Assembly: GCF_002205165.1 (NCBI RefSeq)
Contig: NZ_NIVS01000040.1
Location: 1-64,000 of the forward strand
Reading direction: 5' to 3'
From: Stenotrophomonas maltophilia
GTDB taxonomy: Bacteria; Pseudomonadota; Gammaproteobacteria; Xanthomonadales; Xanthomonadaceae
DNA: 64,000 nucleotides
Shown here: positions 39,549 to 47,987 of the stretch, one piece after another
Position numbering within the stretch: the stretch's first letter is position 1
How the letters are laid out: the number at the start of each line of letters is the position of its first letter
Program-made: the position numbers and the translations under genes
Notes under the pieces: model-generated
What the model saw: only the letters and a program-made list of their open reading frames with translations
Told to the model about the DNA's origin: nothing
Database searches by the model: none

Positions 39549-40000
39549 TGCCCCACCCGCGCAGCCACCGCCACGCCATGAGCCTCCCCATCGATACCCT
39601 CACCGAACGCCTTGACCGGCTGTTGCCACAGACCCAATGCGGGCAATGCGGCTACGACGGCTGCCGCCCGTATGCCGAGGCGATGGCACGCGGCGAAGCG
39701 GGCGTCGATCATTGCCCGCCCGGCGGCGATGCGGGCGCGCGCGCGTTGGCCAACGTACTGGGCGTGGCCGCGGTGCCGTTCGACCGCGCGCGCGGCGAAC
39801 ACAAGGCCCCGCAGGTCGCGGTGGTGATCGAAGCGGACTGCATCGGCTGCACCAAGTGCATCCAGGCCTGCCCGGTCGATGCGATCGTCGGCGGCGCAAA
39901 GTACATGCACACCGTCATCGCCGACCTCTGCACGGGCTGCGAGCTGTGCATTCCGCCGTGCCCGGTGGACTGCATCGCGCTGGTCAGCGTCACGCGGTAG
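39548..40000 (+). CDS. RnfB-like iron-sulfur ferredoxin, stand-alone
   Basis: 150-aa (or 140-aa from ATG 39578) ferredoxin resembling RnfB/RsxB of electron transport complexes. A [4Fe-4S] domain of the Fe-S type (CGQCGYDGC near residue 30, third Cys further on at CPPGG) is followed by two classical ferredoxin motifs, [14 protein letters not shown] and [14 protein letters not shown]. The N-terminal membrane helix of true RnfB is missing and no rnfA, C, D, G or E lies nearby. Stand-alone versions of this kind are known next to metG or nth in xanthomonads. The 39548 ATG overlaps the HAD stop; the 39578 ATG better matches the RnfB core. Confidence 0.83.
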   Translation: MPHPRSHRHAMSLPIDTLTERLDRLLPQTQCGQCGYDGCRPYAEAMARGEAGVDHCPPGGDAGARALANVLGVAAVPFDRARGEHKAPQVAVVIEADCIGCTKCIQACPVDAIVGGAKYMHTVIADLCTGCELCIPPCPVDCIALVSVTR

Positions 40001-40090
40001 AACCGGTGCTGCGCAGCGTGCTGCCGCGGTGACACCTGGGCGCATGGCGATGCTCGACTCACCACCGCGCCCAGCTGTTCCATCGTGCGC

Positions 40091-40438
40091 TTACGGCAAT
40101 GCCGCAGTGACCACGATCTCCACCTTCCAGCTCGGGTCGGCCAGCTTAGCTTCCACCGTCGCGCGCGCGGGCGTCATGCCGGCCACCACCCACTCATCCC
40201 ACGCGGCGTTCATGCCGGCGAAATCGTTGATGTCGGCCAGGAAGATTTCCGCACGCAGGATGTGCTGCCGGTCGCTGGCCACCAGCGCCAGCAGCTTGTC
40301 GATCTCTTCCAGCACCTGGCGGGTCTGGCCGGTGATGTCCTGGCTGGTGTCTTCGGGGATCTGCCCGGACAGATAGGCGACCTTGTTGTGCACGGTCATT
40401 TCGGACATGCGCGGACCAACGTCGAAACGTTCCAACAT
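40091..40438 (-). CDS. ridA: RidA/YjgF family enamine-imine deaminase
   Basis: Small trimeric enzyme that hydrolyses reactive enamine/imine intermediates from PLP enzymes. 115 aa. The conserved GQIPEDTSQDITGQTRQVL near residue 20 and the catalytic-site Arg region RAEIFLADINDF near 61 are recognisable; the C-terminal segment PARATVEAKLADP contains the expected Glu. The subfamily may be RidA1 or a YoaB-like Rid. AGAGGAG at good distance supports the ATG at 40438. Divergent from mprF. Confidence 0.9.
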   Translation of the reverse strand: MLERFDVGPRMSEMTVHNKVAYLSGQIPEDTSQDITGQTRQVLEEIDKLLALVASDRQHILRAEIFLADINDFAGMNAAWDEWVVAGMTPARATVEAKLADPSWKVEIVVTAALP

Positions 40439-40630
40439 GGCGATTACTCCTCTGGATGAAACCGCATTGTCACCGATGCGGCGCGCGCCTGCCGGGCCCT
40501 GTGCGCAAAGCAGCCACAGCCTGCACACCCCGCCGGCTTGGCAAGCGTCGGCATCAGGCGCACGATTTGCCCGTCAGGCGCCTTGCCTTTGTTGACTCTT
40601 TCATCGCCCACCCCGGAGCACGCTGTACCG

Positions 40631-43195
40631 ATGACCGACACCGCCCCTGCTCCCACCCCGGCCCGCGCCCCCTGGCGCCGCGCCGCGACCGTCGTCATCC
40701 CGCTGGTGATCCTGGCCCTGGCCCTGCGCGGGCTGGCCAATGAATTCGACGAACACGGCTACCGCGCGATCCGCGAGGCATTCCGGCACCTCGGGGCCGG
40801 CCAGATCGCACTGACGGTGCTGCTCGGCCTGGCCAGCTACGCCTGCCTGATCGGCTTCGATGCGATCGGCCTGCGCCGCAGTGGCAAACGCCTGCACCCG
40901 GCCCGCGTGGGCATCACCGCGTTCCTTGCGCACACGCTGGGGCAGACGCTGGGCTTTGCCGCGCTCACCGGCGGTGCGGTGCGTCTGCGTGGTTATGGGC
41001 GTGCGGGGCTGACGCTCGGCGAGATCGGCCAGGTGGTGCTGATAAGCACGCTGGGCTTCGTGTTCGGTGCGTGGCTGTTGCTGGCGCTGGCTTTCGTGCT
41101 TGAACCCGGCGCGGCAGCGCTGGCGCTGCCGATCCCGGTGCAGGCGGTGCGGATCATCGGCGTTCTCGGCCTGCTGGCCTATGCCGGTACGGTGCTGCTG
41201 GTAGGGCGCGAGGGCCGCAGCTTCCAGATCCGCGGGCATGCCCTGTGGCTGCCGGATCGCCGCACCATGCTCGGTGTCACGGCACTTAGCGTGGTCGAAC
41301 TGGTGTTGGCCAGCGCGGCGTTCTACGTGCTGCTGCCGATGGATACACCGACCGGGCTACCCGGTTTCGTCGGGCTGTATCTGGTGGCGGTGCTGGCCGG
41401 CCTGATCTCCAGCGTGCCGGCCGGCCTGGGCGTGTTCGAGTGGAGCCTGTTGAAACTGCTGCCACAGGTGGCACCCGCTGCGGTGCTGGCGGCGGCGCTG
41501 ATCTACCGCGTGACCTACTACGTGCTGCCGCTGCTGCTGGCGACGGTGCTGGCGGTTGCGCCGGCGCTGCGTCGCCCGCTGCGTGCCGGTGCCGGCGCGA
41601 CCCGCGTTGGCTGGACTGCACTGCGCCCGTGGCTGCCGCAGATCATCGCGCTGGCGGTGTTCAGCGTCGGCGCTGCGCTGGTGATCGACGGCACCCTGCC
41701 GACCCCACGTCGGCACCTGATCACCGCGTCGCTGCCGATCCTGGAAACCTCGCACCTGCTCGGCAGCCTGGCCGGCGTGGCGCTGCTGCTGATCGGCCAG
41801 GGCCTGCAGCGGCGCAGCCATGCCGCGTGGATGCTCGCGCTCGGTATCTGCGTGCTGTCGCCGTTGCCGATCTGGCTGCGCGGTGGGCAGGTGCTGATCG
41901 CGCTGTCGGCGCTGCTGGTGGCCGCCGCGCTGTGGGCCTCGCGCCGTGAATTCTATCGCCAGGGCGCGCTGCTGGATGAGGCCTGGTCGTGGCCGTGGAT
42001 CCGCAACCTTGGGCTGGTCCTGGTCGCGGTGATCTGGCTGCTGTTCTTCGTCTACAGCCACGTGGAGTACCAGAACGAGCTGTGGTGGCAGTTCGCATTG
42101 CAGGGCAATGCGCCGCGCGCATTGCGTGCGTTGCTGCTGGTGGCGATCGCGCTGACCATCTTCGGCCTGGCGCGGTTGCTGCACAGCACGCGCAGCCCGC
42201 TGCCGGCCGCCGATGCGTCCACCCTGGACGCACTCGCCCCGATCCTCGCCGCGGCCGAGGACACCCAGGCCTGCCTGGTGCTCACCGCAGACAAGGCCGT
42301 GCTGCGCGACGAGGCGCAGCGTGGCTTCGTGATGATGCAGCGCTACGGCGGCTCGCTGATCGCGATGGGCGATCCGGTCGGCCCGCCGGAGGTGGTACGT
42401 GCGCTGATCTGGCGCTTCCGCGAGGAAGCCGACCGGCTCGGCCTGCGGCCGGTGTTCTACCAGGTCGGTGAAGCGCATTGGCAGACCTACCTCGATCTCG
42501 GCCTGACCCTGGTCAAGCTCGGCGAAGAAGCGATGGTGCCGCTGCAGGATTTCACTTTGGAAGGCCGCGATCGCGCCGATCTGCGCCAGGCCTGGAACCG
42601 CGGCAAGCGGGGCGGTTTGAGCTTCCGCATCGCGCCACCCGAGGACGTCCCCGCACTGCTGCCGGCACTGTCGGTGGTCTCCCAGCAGTGGCTGGACGAC
42701 AAGGCCGGCGATGAAAAGGGCTTCTCACTGGGCAGCTTCGACCCGGCCTACCTGTCCCGCTTCCCGGTGGCGCTGGTCGAAGCTGAGGGCCGCATCGTGG
42801 CCTTCGCCAATCTGTGGCAAGCGCCGGCCGGCAATGAACTGTCGGTCGACCTGATGCGGCATGTCGACGATGCCCCGAAGGGCACCATGGATTTTCTCTT
42901 CATCGAACTGTTCCTGTGGGGCCGCGAGCAGGGCTTCCACCGTTTCTCGCTGGGCATGGCACCGCTGTCCGGGCTGGCCCAGCATCGCCTGGCCGGACGC
43001 TGGAACCGCTTCGCCAACGTGGTCGCGCGGCATGGCGAGCGCTTCTACGGCTTCAGCGGCCTGCGCCGCTTCAAATCGAAGTTCGCCCCGGTCTGGCGCG
43101 CCCGGTACCTGGCCGCGCCGGGCGGTGTGCACCTGCCCGCCGCCCTGCTCGATGCGACCCGGCTGATTTCGCTGGATCCGCGCCGGCACGACTGA
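40631..43195 (+). CDS. mprF: Bifunctional aminoacyl-phosphatidylglycerol synthase/flippase MprF
   Basis: Transfers Lys or Ala from tRNA to phosphatidylglycerol and flips the product to the outer leaflet, reducing surface charge and giving resistance to cationic peptides and some antibiotics. 854 aa. The N-terminal half (about 1-490) has about 14 hydrophobic helices (flippase part, with the GFAALTGGAVRLRGYG segment), and the C-terminal cytoplasmic DUF2156 synthase domain spans about 535-850 (SLIAMGDPVG, KLGEEAMVPL). The ATG at 40631 gives MTDTAPA; GGAG lies 11 bases upstream. Which amino acid is used cannot be read from sequence. It converges on virJ, whose product in related bacteria cleaves the same lipid. 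Confidence 0.94.
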   Translation: MTDTAPAPTPARAPWRRAATVVIPLVILALALRGLANEFDEHGYRAIREAFRHLGAGQIALTVLLGLASYACLIGFDAIGLRRSGKRLHPARVGITAFLAHTLGQTLGFAALTGGAVRLRGYGRAGLTLGEIGQVVLISTLGFVFGAWLLLALAFVLEPGAAALALPIPVQAVRIIGVLGLLAYAGTVLLVGREGRSFQIRGHALWLPDRRTMLGVTALSVVELVLASAAFYVLLPMDTPTGLPGFVGLYLVAVLAGLISSVPAGLGVFEWSLLKLLPQVAPAAVLAAALIYRVTYYVLPLLLATVLAVAPALRRPLRAGAGATRVGWTALRPWLPQIIALAVFSVGAALVIDGTLPTPRRHLITASLPILETSHLLGSLAGVALLLIGQGLQRRSHAAWMLALGICVLSPLPIWLRGGQVLIALSALLVAAALWASRREFYRQGALLDEAWSWPWIRNLGLVLVAVIWLLFFVYSHVEYQNELWWQFALQGNAPRALRALLLVAIALTIFGLARLLHSTRSPLPAADASTLDALAPILAAAEDTQACLVLTADKAVLRDEAQRGFVMMQRYGGSLIAMGDPVGPPEVVRALIWRFREEADRLGLRPVFYQVGEAHWQTYLDLGLTLVKLGEEAMVPLQDFTLEGRDRADLRQAWNRGKRGGLSFRIAPPEDVPALLPALSVVSQQWLDDKAGDEKGFSLGSFDPAYLSRFPVALVEAEGRIVAFANLWQAPAGNELSVDLMRHVDDAPKGTMDFLFIELFLWGREQGFHRFSLGMAPLSGLAQHRLAGRWNRFANVVARHGERFYGFSGLRRFKSKFAPVWRARYLAAPGGVHLPAALLDATRLISLDPRRHD

Positions 43196-43212
43196 GCCGG
43201 TCCGGCGCGTGG

Positions 43213-43235
43213 TGCCGGCGCTCAGTGCGCCGGCA
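43213..43235. terminator. Hairpin between convergent mprF and virJ
   Basis: Perfect 9-bp stem TGCCGGCGC/GCGCCGGCA with 5-nt loop, overlapping the virJ stop codon and 17 nt after the mprF stop. Symmetric and without T-runs. A shared termination element is plausible. Confidence 0.45.
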
Positions 43236-44568
43236 GGTGCTGCACGATGGTATCGGCCAGACGGTCGTAATCGCCCTTGAAGTGATGGTCGCCGGGCAGC
43301 TTGATGATCTGCGCAGTGCCACCGGCGGGAAGCGACGGGCACAGCGCGTCGCCATCGTCTTCGCCGTAGACGCACAAGGTCTTGCCGGCGGGCAGCCTGG
43401 CCACCTCCGGCGCGATCGGCAGGCCATCCCCACCGCCGCCGAGCCAGTTGCTGACGTGGAATTCATAGTCGGCCGTCTTGCCCACCGACAGCAGCGCGAT
43501 CATCGAAACCGCCTCATGCGTGGCGGGTGAGAGCTGGTTGATCGCGGCAGGCAGTACGTCGGCGCCCTGCGAGAAACCGATCAGCACCACGTTGCGGCGC
43601 TGCCATTGGCGGCTGTAGTGATTGGCGATGCGCTCCAGGTCGCGGGCGAAGCCGTCGGGCGTGCGTGCGGTCCAGAAGTAACGCAGGGAATCCACGCCGA
43701 CCACCGGCACGCCCGCCTCGCTCAGCGATGCGGCCACTTCCTTGTCCAGCCCCGCCCAGCCACCATCGCCGGAGACGAAAATGGCGAAGGTGTCACCTGC
43801 TTTGGTCGTCGGCACATCGACCACCGGCAGGCCTTTGAGGTCATCCGGCGGCGGGGCCAGGCTGACGCCCTTCTGGGCGCCGATCACCTTCGCGGCGGCC
43901 AACAGCCCGGGCAACGCCTCGCCCTGCGCGGTGCGCTCGAACTGGCGCCCCATGCCGACCTTGCGCACGAATGCGGCTGACTCCCCCGCCGGGCAATGCA
44001 CATCGCCGGCCGCGTTCAACCACGGGAAATTCAGTTCGGTCGGCTGCAGGCGCCCGTGGCTGCTGCCGGCCCCGCAGACCTTTCGCTCGCGCACGCCGGT
44101 CGGACAGAACCCGGTGGTGAGCAGCCCGGCGAACACCTGGGTATCGGCCTGGGCAGCCACGGCATAGGCCAGCGCCGCGCCCTCACCGTCGCCGCCGATC
44201 AACGGCAGGTGGTAACCCGGCACGTGCAGGTAGGCCTGGAACCAGCGCGAGAAATTTTCCACGTCGCCCGCGCCGAACGCACAATCGCCGCTCTTTTCGC
44301 GGGCCAGCACCTGGCGCAGATGGGCCACATCGACCTGGGCGACCAGCGCGCCTTCGGCACGCAGCGCGTCGATACGCTGCTGGCTGTCGGCGTGGCCGGC
44401 CATGCCCTCGAACCACACCACCACGCGTTGCGGGCGGCCATCGGGCAGGTAGACCGGCACGTTCTCGAAGCGACCATGGCTGAGCTGCTGCGGTGGCGCG
44501 GCCAGCGCGCCCCCCGTCATCGCTGCCATCACCAGTCCCAGCATCACCCCCAAACCGGCTCGCCGCAT
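43222..44568 (-). CDS. virJ: VirJ/AcvB-type aminoacyl-phosphatidylglycerol hydrolase
   Basis: Exported 448-aa protein with a signal peptide (about 1-25). Alpha/beta-hydrolase fold with the serine lipase motif GFSQG near residue 330 and a His in LPGDHHFKGDYD near the end; a Gly-rich VSGDGGWAG segment near 265 is typical of VirJ. AcvB/VirJ relatives remove lysine or alanine from aminoacyl-PG, reversing MprF (Agrobacterium AcvB, Pseudomonas PA0919 next to its alanyl-PG synthase). Here it faces mprF, supporting the same role. The ATG at 44568 is preferred; ATG 44580 and an upstream start at 44625 are possible. Confidence 0.87.
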   Translation of the reverse strand: MRRAGLGVMLGLVMAAMTGGALAAPPQQLSHGRFENVPVYLPDGRPQRVVVWFEGMAGHADSQQRIDALRAEGALVAQVDVAHLRQVLAREKSGDCAFGAGDVENFSRWFQAYLHVPGYHLPLIGGDGEGAALAYAVAAQADTQVFAGLLTTGFCPTGVRERKVCGAGSSHGRLQPTELNFPWLNAAGDVHCPAGESAAFVRKVGMGRQFERTAQGEALPGLLAAAKVIGAQKGVSLAPPPDDLKGLPVVDVPTTKAGDTFAIFVSGDGGWAGLDKEVAASLSEAGVPVVGVDSLRYFWTARTPDGFARDLERIANHYSRQWQRRNVVLIGFSQGADVLPAAINQLSPATHEAVSMIALLSVGKTADYEFHVSNWLGGGGDGLPIAPEVARLPAGKTLCVYGEDDGDALCPSLPAGGTAQIIKLPGDHHFKGDYDRLADTIVQHLPAH

Positions 44569-44646
44569 CGTCGCGCATCCCATGAATAGAGTGCCAACGA
44601 TACGCCCCTGCTCCGCCAACGGCATGTACAGACCGTGGCCGGACGC

Positions 44647-45294
44647 TCAGCCCCGCTCGCGGCGCGCCTGTCGCCACAGCTTCCAGGCCACCGACACCAG
44701 CCAGACCAGCACCACCGCGATCACCAGCTTCTGCCCGGCGCCACGCGGTGGTCCGCGCCACAGCACGTGCAGCCACAGCAGCACGAAGCACCCCCAGGCC
44801 CACCACCATGCGGGGCCGGCCCAGCCGTGCCAGCGCGGGTCGGCGCGCAGGTACCAGCTCTGCAGCAGCATCGCCACGCTTACGCACAGAAAGGCGGTAT
44901 TGGCCGAGACACCGTGTACCAGCGGCGCCAGCAGCGGCGCGCGCTCAGGCAACCAGCTGTCGCCGATCGCCACGCCCATCAGGCCCAGCGCGGCCACCCA
45001 GAACAACAGCGGGGCCGCTGCACTGCGGCGCGGCGAGCGGCTGTTGGCATGCAGCGAGACCGCCAGCAGCATGATCGCCAGCGCGAGCACGCAATAGGCG
45101 GTACGCAGGGCCAGCCCCCAGGGGCCATGCAGGTACAGGCTCAGGGTGGCCTGCACCCAATCCAGATCATCGCGCGCCCATTGCGTCCACAGCGCGGTGG
45201 CGACGAACAGTGCCAGCGCCAGCAGGGTCACCATGGCGACGCGCGCGTGGTGCTGCGCGGGCCAACGGGAGGGGCGTGGCAGGGGAAGCGACAT
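44647..45294 (-). CDS. DUF998-like integral membrane protein
   Basis: 215-aa polytopic membrane protein with about six hydrophobic segments (near 19-37, 60-81, 93-110, 125-145, 157-175 and 185-205). The arrangement and the motif VHGVSANTAFL near residue 128 suggest DUF998, as at 24074. Function unknown. GGAG five bases before the ATG at 45294. Lies 78 nt from the virJ start on the same strand, so it may be the promoter-proximal gene of a virJ transcript. Confidence 0.7.
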   Translation of the reverse strand: MSLPLPRPSRWPAQHHARVAMVTLLALALFVATALWTQWARDDLDWVQATLSLYLHGPWGLALRTAYCVLALAIMLLAVSLHANSRSPRRSAAAPLLFWVAALGLMGVAIGDSWLPERAPLLAPLVHGVSANTAFLCVSVAMLLQSWYLRADPRWHGWAGPAWWWAWGCFVLLWLHVLWRGPPRGAGQKLVIAVVLVWLVSVAWKLWRQARRERG

Positions 45295-45308
45295 CGCGGC
45301 TCCTGGGC

Positions 45309-45488
45309 TCAGTCGGTGGCCTCAGGGTGGCGCTGTTTCCACGCGGCCAGCGCGGCGCGGTAGCGCTGCAGCTCATCGCTGTACAGATCCAGCACGCACA
45401 GCGGGCAGCCGCTGCCGCAGCACTCGTTGGGGCCGGGTTCTTCCGGCGGCTGCGGACGCGGATCGGACTCTGGAACGGACACGGACAT
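45309..45488 (-). CDS. Small cysteine-rich oxidoreductase-like domain protein
   Basis: 59-aa protein dominated by the oxidoreductase-like N-terminal domain (PF09791 type): PNECCGSGCPLCVLDLY near residue 20 holds four Cys in a CCxxxCxxC pattern, probably a metal or redox centre, followed by YRAALAAWKQRH. The start at 45488 (MSVSVPESD) leaves a Pro/Glu-rich lead; an in-frame ATG at 45518 adds ten hydrophobic residues. Ends 14 nt before the DUF998-like gene. Confidence 0.8.
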   Translation of the reverse strand: MSVSVPESDPRPQPPEEPGPNECCGSGCPLCVLDLYSDELQRYRAALAAWKQRHPEATD

Positions 45489-45550
45489 GACCACACACGT
45501 AGGGAAAACAGCGCGCACAGTGTAACGGGGGTGCTTCGGCGGGAGGGCCT

Positions 45551-46156
45551 TCAGCGCCCGATCCGCCGGCGCAGGTTGTCGCGGGCGGCGGCATCCAGCC
45601 GCTGGTGGAAGAAGTCGCTCAGGAAGATCCGCGGCTGGCCCAGCACCTGTTTGAGGAAGCGGCGCCGGTTGAGCCGGAACAGGAACCCCGGCACGTGCCC
45701 GGCATACTCCTCGGCGATGCCGCGGTCATAGGCGTCGAACACCGCCGCTGGCGCGCCGAGAATGGCCATGTCGCAATCCAGGAACAGTGCCGCCTCCGGG
45801 TCGACATCGCCGGGGGCGAGCGTGCTGTGGCGGGCGGTCAGTTCGATCAGCTCCACCACCCGGTCCACATCGATCCCGGCCGCCGGCAACCAGCGCGCGA
45901 TGGCCTCGCGCGCCATCGCCGCCGAGCGCGTTTCGTTGTCACCGCGGCCTGCGTCATAGATGGCGTCGTGGTACAGCGCGGCCAACTGCACCTCGCGCGG
46001 CTGGCGCCAGCCCGGGCCGGCGTCGGCGACCGTGCGGCAGTGCTGCAGCACGGCCTGTACGTGCGACCCGTTGTGATACGCCCGCGGCGGCAGGGTATAC
46101 GCGGCGTCCAGCTCGGCACGCTGCCCGGCAGGCAGGGGAATCGGTTCAAAGCACAT
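45551..46156 (-). CDS. HD-domain metal-dependent phosphohydrolase (COG4339-like)
   Basis: 201-aa predicted phosphohydrolase. The HD signature is split as YHNGSHVQAVLQH near residue 27 and LAALYHDAIYD near 58 (the HD pair), with a further Asp/Glu in the central helices. The group is often mislabelled as a glutamate receptor subunit. The substrate is unknown. The ATG at 46156 matches relatives; an in-frame ATG at 46237 adds unrelated residues. Divergent from the TPR gene across a 230-nt region holding a DnaA-box cluster. Confidence 0.8.
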   Translation of the reverse strand: MCFEPIPLPAGQRAELDAAYTLPPRAYHNGSHVQAVLQHCRTVADAGPGWRQPREVQLAALYHDAIYDAGRGDNETRSAAMAREAIARWLPAAGIDVDRVVELIELTARHSTLAPGDVDPEAALFLDCDMAILGAPAAVFDAYDRGIAEEYAGHVPGFLFRLNRRRFLKQVLGQPRIFLSDFFHQRLDAAARDNLRRRIGR

Positions 46157-46252
46157 GCCGCCATGATTGGCCGTCGCGGCGGCGCTGGCAAGCGAGGCGG
46201 TGTTTTTTTGACCACCTTCACAGAACCGTTGCTGCACAGTGGGTGCGCGCGG

Positions 46253-46298
46253 TTATCCACATGTTTGTCGACCGCTGATCCACATCCTCTGTGGATGG
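46253..46298. promoter_or_regulatory. Cluster of three DnaA-box-like sites
   Basis: A perfect consensus box TTATCCACA (46253-46261, +), a one-mismatch box TGATCCACA (46276-46284, +) and a reverse box reading CCATCCACA (46290-46298, -) lie within 46 bp. The last two form an inverted pair ATCCACA-N5-TGTGGAT. The site is in the divergent gap between the HD and TPR genes. dnaA, dnaN and other oriC landmarks are absent, so it is unlikely to be the origin. Confidence 0.6.
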
Positions 46299-46386
46299 CG
46301 CGGACAGCCGATGAACGGCACGCCCGCCCCCGTCAACGCGCCTAGACTGGGCCCGACGGACCCCAGCGCCCCGCGAGGTGACGGCG

Positions 46387-47526
46387 ATGACTGCGTGCAG
46401 ACTGCTGCTGATCATGTGGATGGCCGTGGCCGCCACACCGGCCTGGGCGTCGGACACCGCGCCTGCCGCCAGCGCCGCCGGTACGAGCGCGGCCGCCCTG
46501 CCCGCGCCGGCGCAGATTCTGGAGGTACCCGCGCCGCTGCTGGCCCTGCTGCACAAACGGGTCATCGATCCGGGCTACTCGCGCGAGCGCCGTCTGCAGC
46601 GGCTGGTGGACATGATCTTCGATGCACAGGGGCTGCACCTGGCCTACGACCCGGATGCGACCCATACCATCGCCGAGACTTGGCAGACCCGTCGCGCCAA
46701 CTGTCTGTCGTTCACCCTGCTGTTCGTCACGCTGGCCAACCTCGCCGGCATCGACGCGCACGTCCAGGAAGTGGCGCAGGTGGTGAGCTGGTACCAGGCC
46801 TCGGGGGTCATCTACAGCGTGGGCCACGTCAACGCGGGCATCGTGCTGGACGGGCGCACCGGCACCGTCGATCTGGATCACAACGTGCTGTACGACCACC
46901 TGGGCCCGCAGCGCATCAACCGGCAGCGCACGCTGGCGCACTTCTACAACAACCGCGGCGCGGACCGCATGGCCGCCGGCGATAACGATGCCGCCCGCGC
47001 TTATTTCCAGGCCGCACTCGGCATGGCGCCGGACTTCGTGGCGGCCTGGAACAACCTGGGCGTCCTCGATGCACGCATCGGCAACCTGGACCAGGCCCGC
47101 CGGGACTATGAAACCGCCCTGCGCCTGCAGCCCCGGCATGGCGCCAGCCTGAGCAACGCCAGCGCGCTGTACCGCCGCATGGGCGACACCCGCCAGGCCG
47201 GCCTGCTGGCCAGCCGGCTGGTGCGCGTGCAGCGCAGCGATCCGTTCGCCCAGTACCTGTTCGGCGCCCAGGCCGAGCAGCGCCGGGACTATGCCGCAGC
47301 GGTGCGCTTCTACCGCCGCGCGGTGCGCCTGTACGAGACCGCGCACCCCTTCCACTTCGCGCTGGCCCGGAGCTACTTCCTGGCCGGCGATGCGCGCCGG
47401 GCCTCGATCGAGATGCAACGCGCGCGGGACCTGGCAGGGGAAAACGGCGACGCGCTGAGAACCCGCTACCAGGCCAAGCTGGACAGCCTGCAGCGCTGGC
47501 GCCAGCGCGGCGGCAACGCCAACTGA
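46387..47526 (+). CDS. Transglutaminase-like protein with TPR repeats
   Basis: Exported 379-aa protein. After a signal peptide (about 1-24) comes a transglutaminase-like fold with Cys in RRANCLSFTLLF near residue 107, His in SVGHVNAGIVLDG near 147 and Asp in GTVDLDHN near 160, the right order for a Cys-His-Asp triad. Four TPR units follow from about 187 to 360 (AWNNLGVLDARIGNLDQA and others). Such proteins may cross-link or cleave peptides; activity is unproven. The ATG at 46387 has GAGG eight bases upstream; a GTG at 46378 is less likely. Confidence 0.78.
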   Translation: MTACRLLLIMWMAVAATPAWASDTAPAASAAGTSAAALPAPAQILEVPAPLLALLHKRVIDPGYSRERRLQRLVDMIFDAQGLHLAYDPDATHTIAETWQTRRANCLSFTLLFVTLANLAGIDAHVQEVAQVVSWYQASGVIYSVGHVNAGIVLDGRTGTVDLDHNVLYDHLGPQRINRQRTLAHFYNNRGADRMAAGDNDAARAYFQAALGMAPDFVAAWNNLGVLDARIGNLDQARRDYETALRLQPRHGASLSNASALYRRMGDTRQAGLLASRLVRVQRSDPFAQYLFGAQAEQRRDYAAAVRFYRRAVRLYETAHPFHFALARSYFLAGDARRASIEMQRARDLAGENGDALRTRYQAKLDSLQRWRQRGGNAN

Positions 47527-47532
47527 GCCGGC

Positions 47533-47868
47533 TCAGGCCTTCTTGAGGAAGCAGCTCTTCAGGACCAGGCCCTTGATCTTTTCGGCGTTGCCCTCGATGT
47601 GCTCGGCATCGTCCTCGACCAGGCGGATGTTGCGGATCACCGTGCCCTGCTTGAGCGGGATCGAGGAGCCCTTGACCTTCAGGTCCTTGATCACGGTGAC
47701 GGTGTCGCCGGCGGCCAGCACGTTGCCATTGCTGTCGCGTACCACCAGAGCCTCGCCGCCGCTGTCACCGGCCGCCCACTCGTGGCCGCAATCCGCGCAG
47801 ATGAACAGCGCGCCATCGGCATAGGTGTTTTCCAGGGTGCACTGCGGGCAGGCGGGAATGGCGGACAT
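47533..47868 (-). CDS. yjdM: PhnA/YjdM zinc-ribbon protein
   Basis: 111-aa protein of the PhnA (YjdM) family. An N-terminal zinc ribbon (CPQC at residues 7-10, CADC at 24-27) is followed by the C-terminal PhnA domain with DTVTVIKDLKVKGSS. Despite the old name it is not part of phosphonate breakdown; its role is unclear. Six nt separate its stop from that of the convergent TPR gene. Confidence 0.92.
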   Translation of the reverse strand: MSAIPACPQCTLENTYADGALFICADCGHEWAAGDSGGEALVVRDSNGNVLAAGDTVTVIKDLKVKGSSIPLKQGTVIRNIRLVEDDAEHIEGNAEKIKGLVLKSCFLKKA

Positions 47869-47987
47869 CGACAGCTCTTCAGTAACGAAACGGCCACTAG
47901 TGTAACCGCCCGTTACCGCCCGCCCTTGCGTCGGCGGTCCCGTTGCCGCAAAGTGCGCGCCCCCTGACCACCGGCCCGGCCCACCGC

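Noticed and set aside
46253-46298. DnaA-box cluster as the replication origin
   Set aside because: No dnaA, dnaN, gyrB, rpmH or AT-rich unwinding region nearby; only three boxes.
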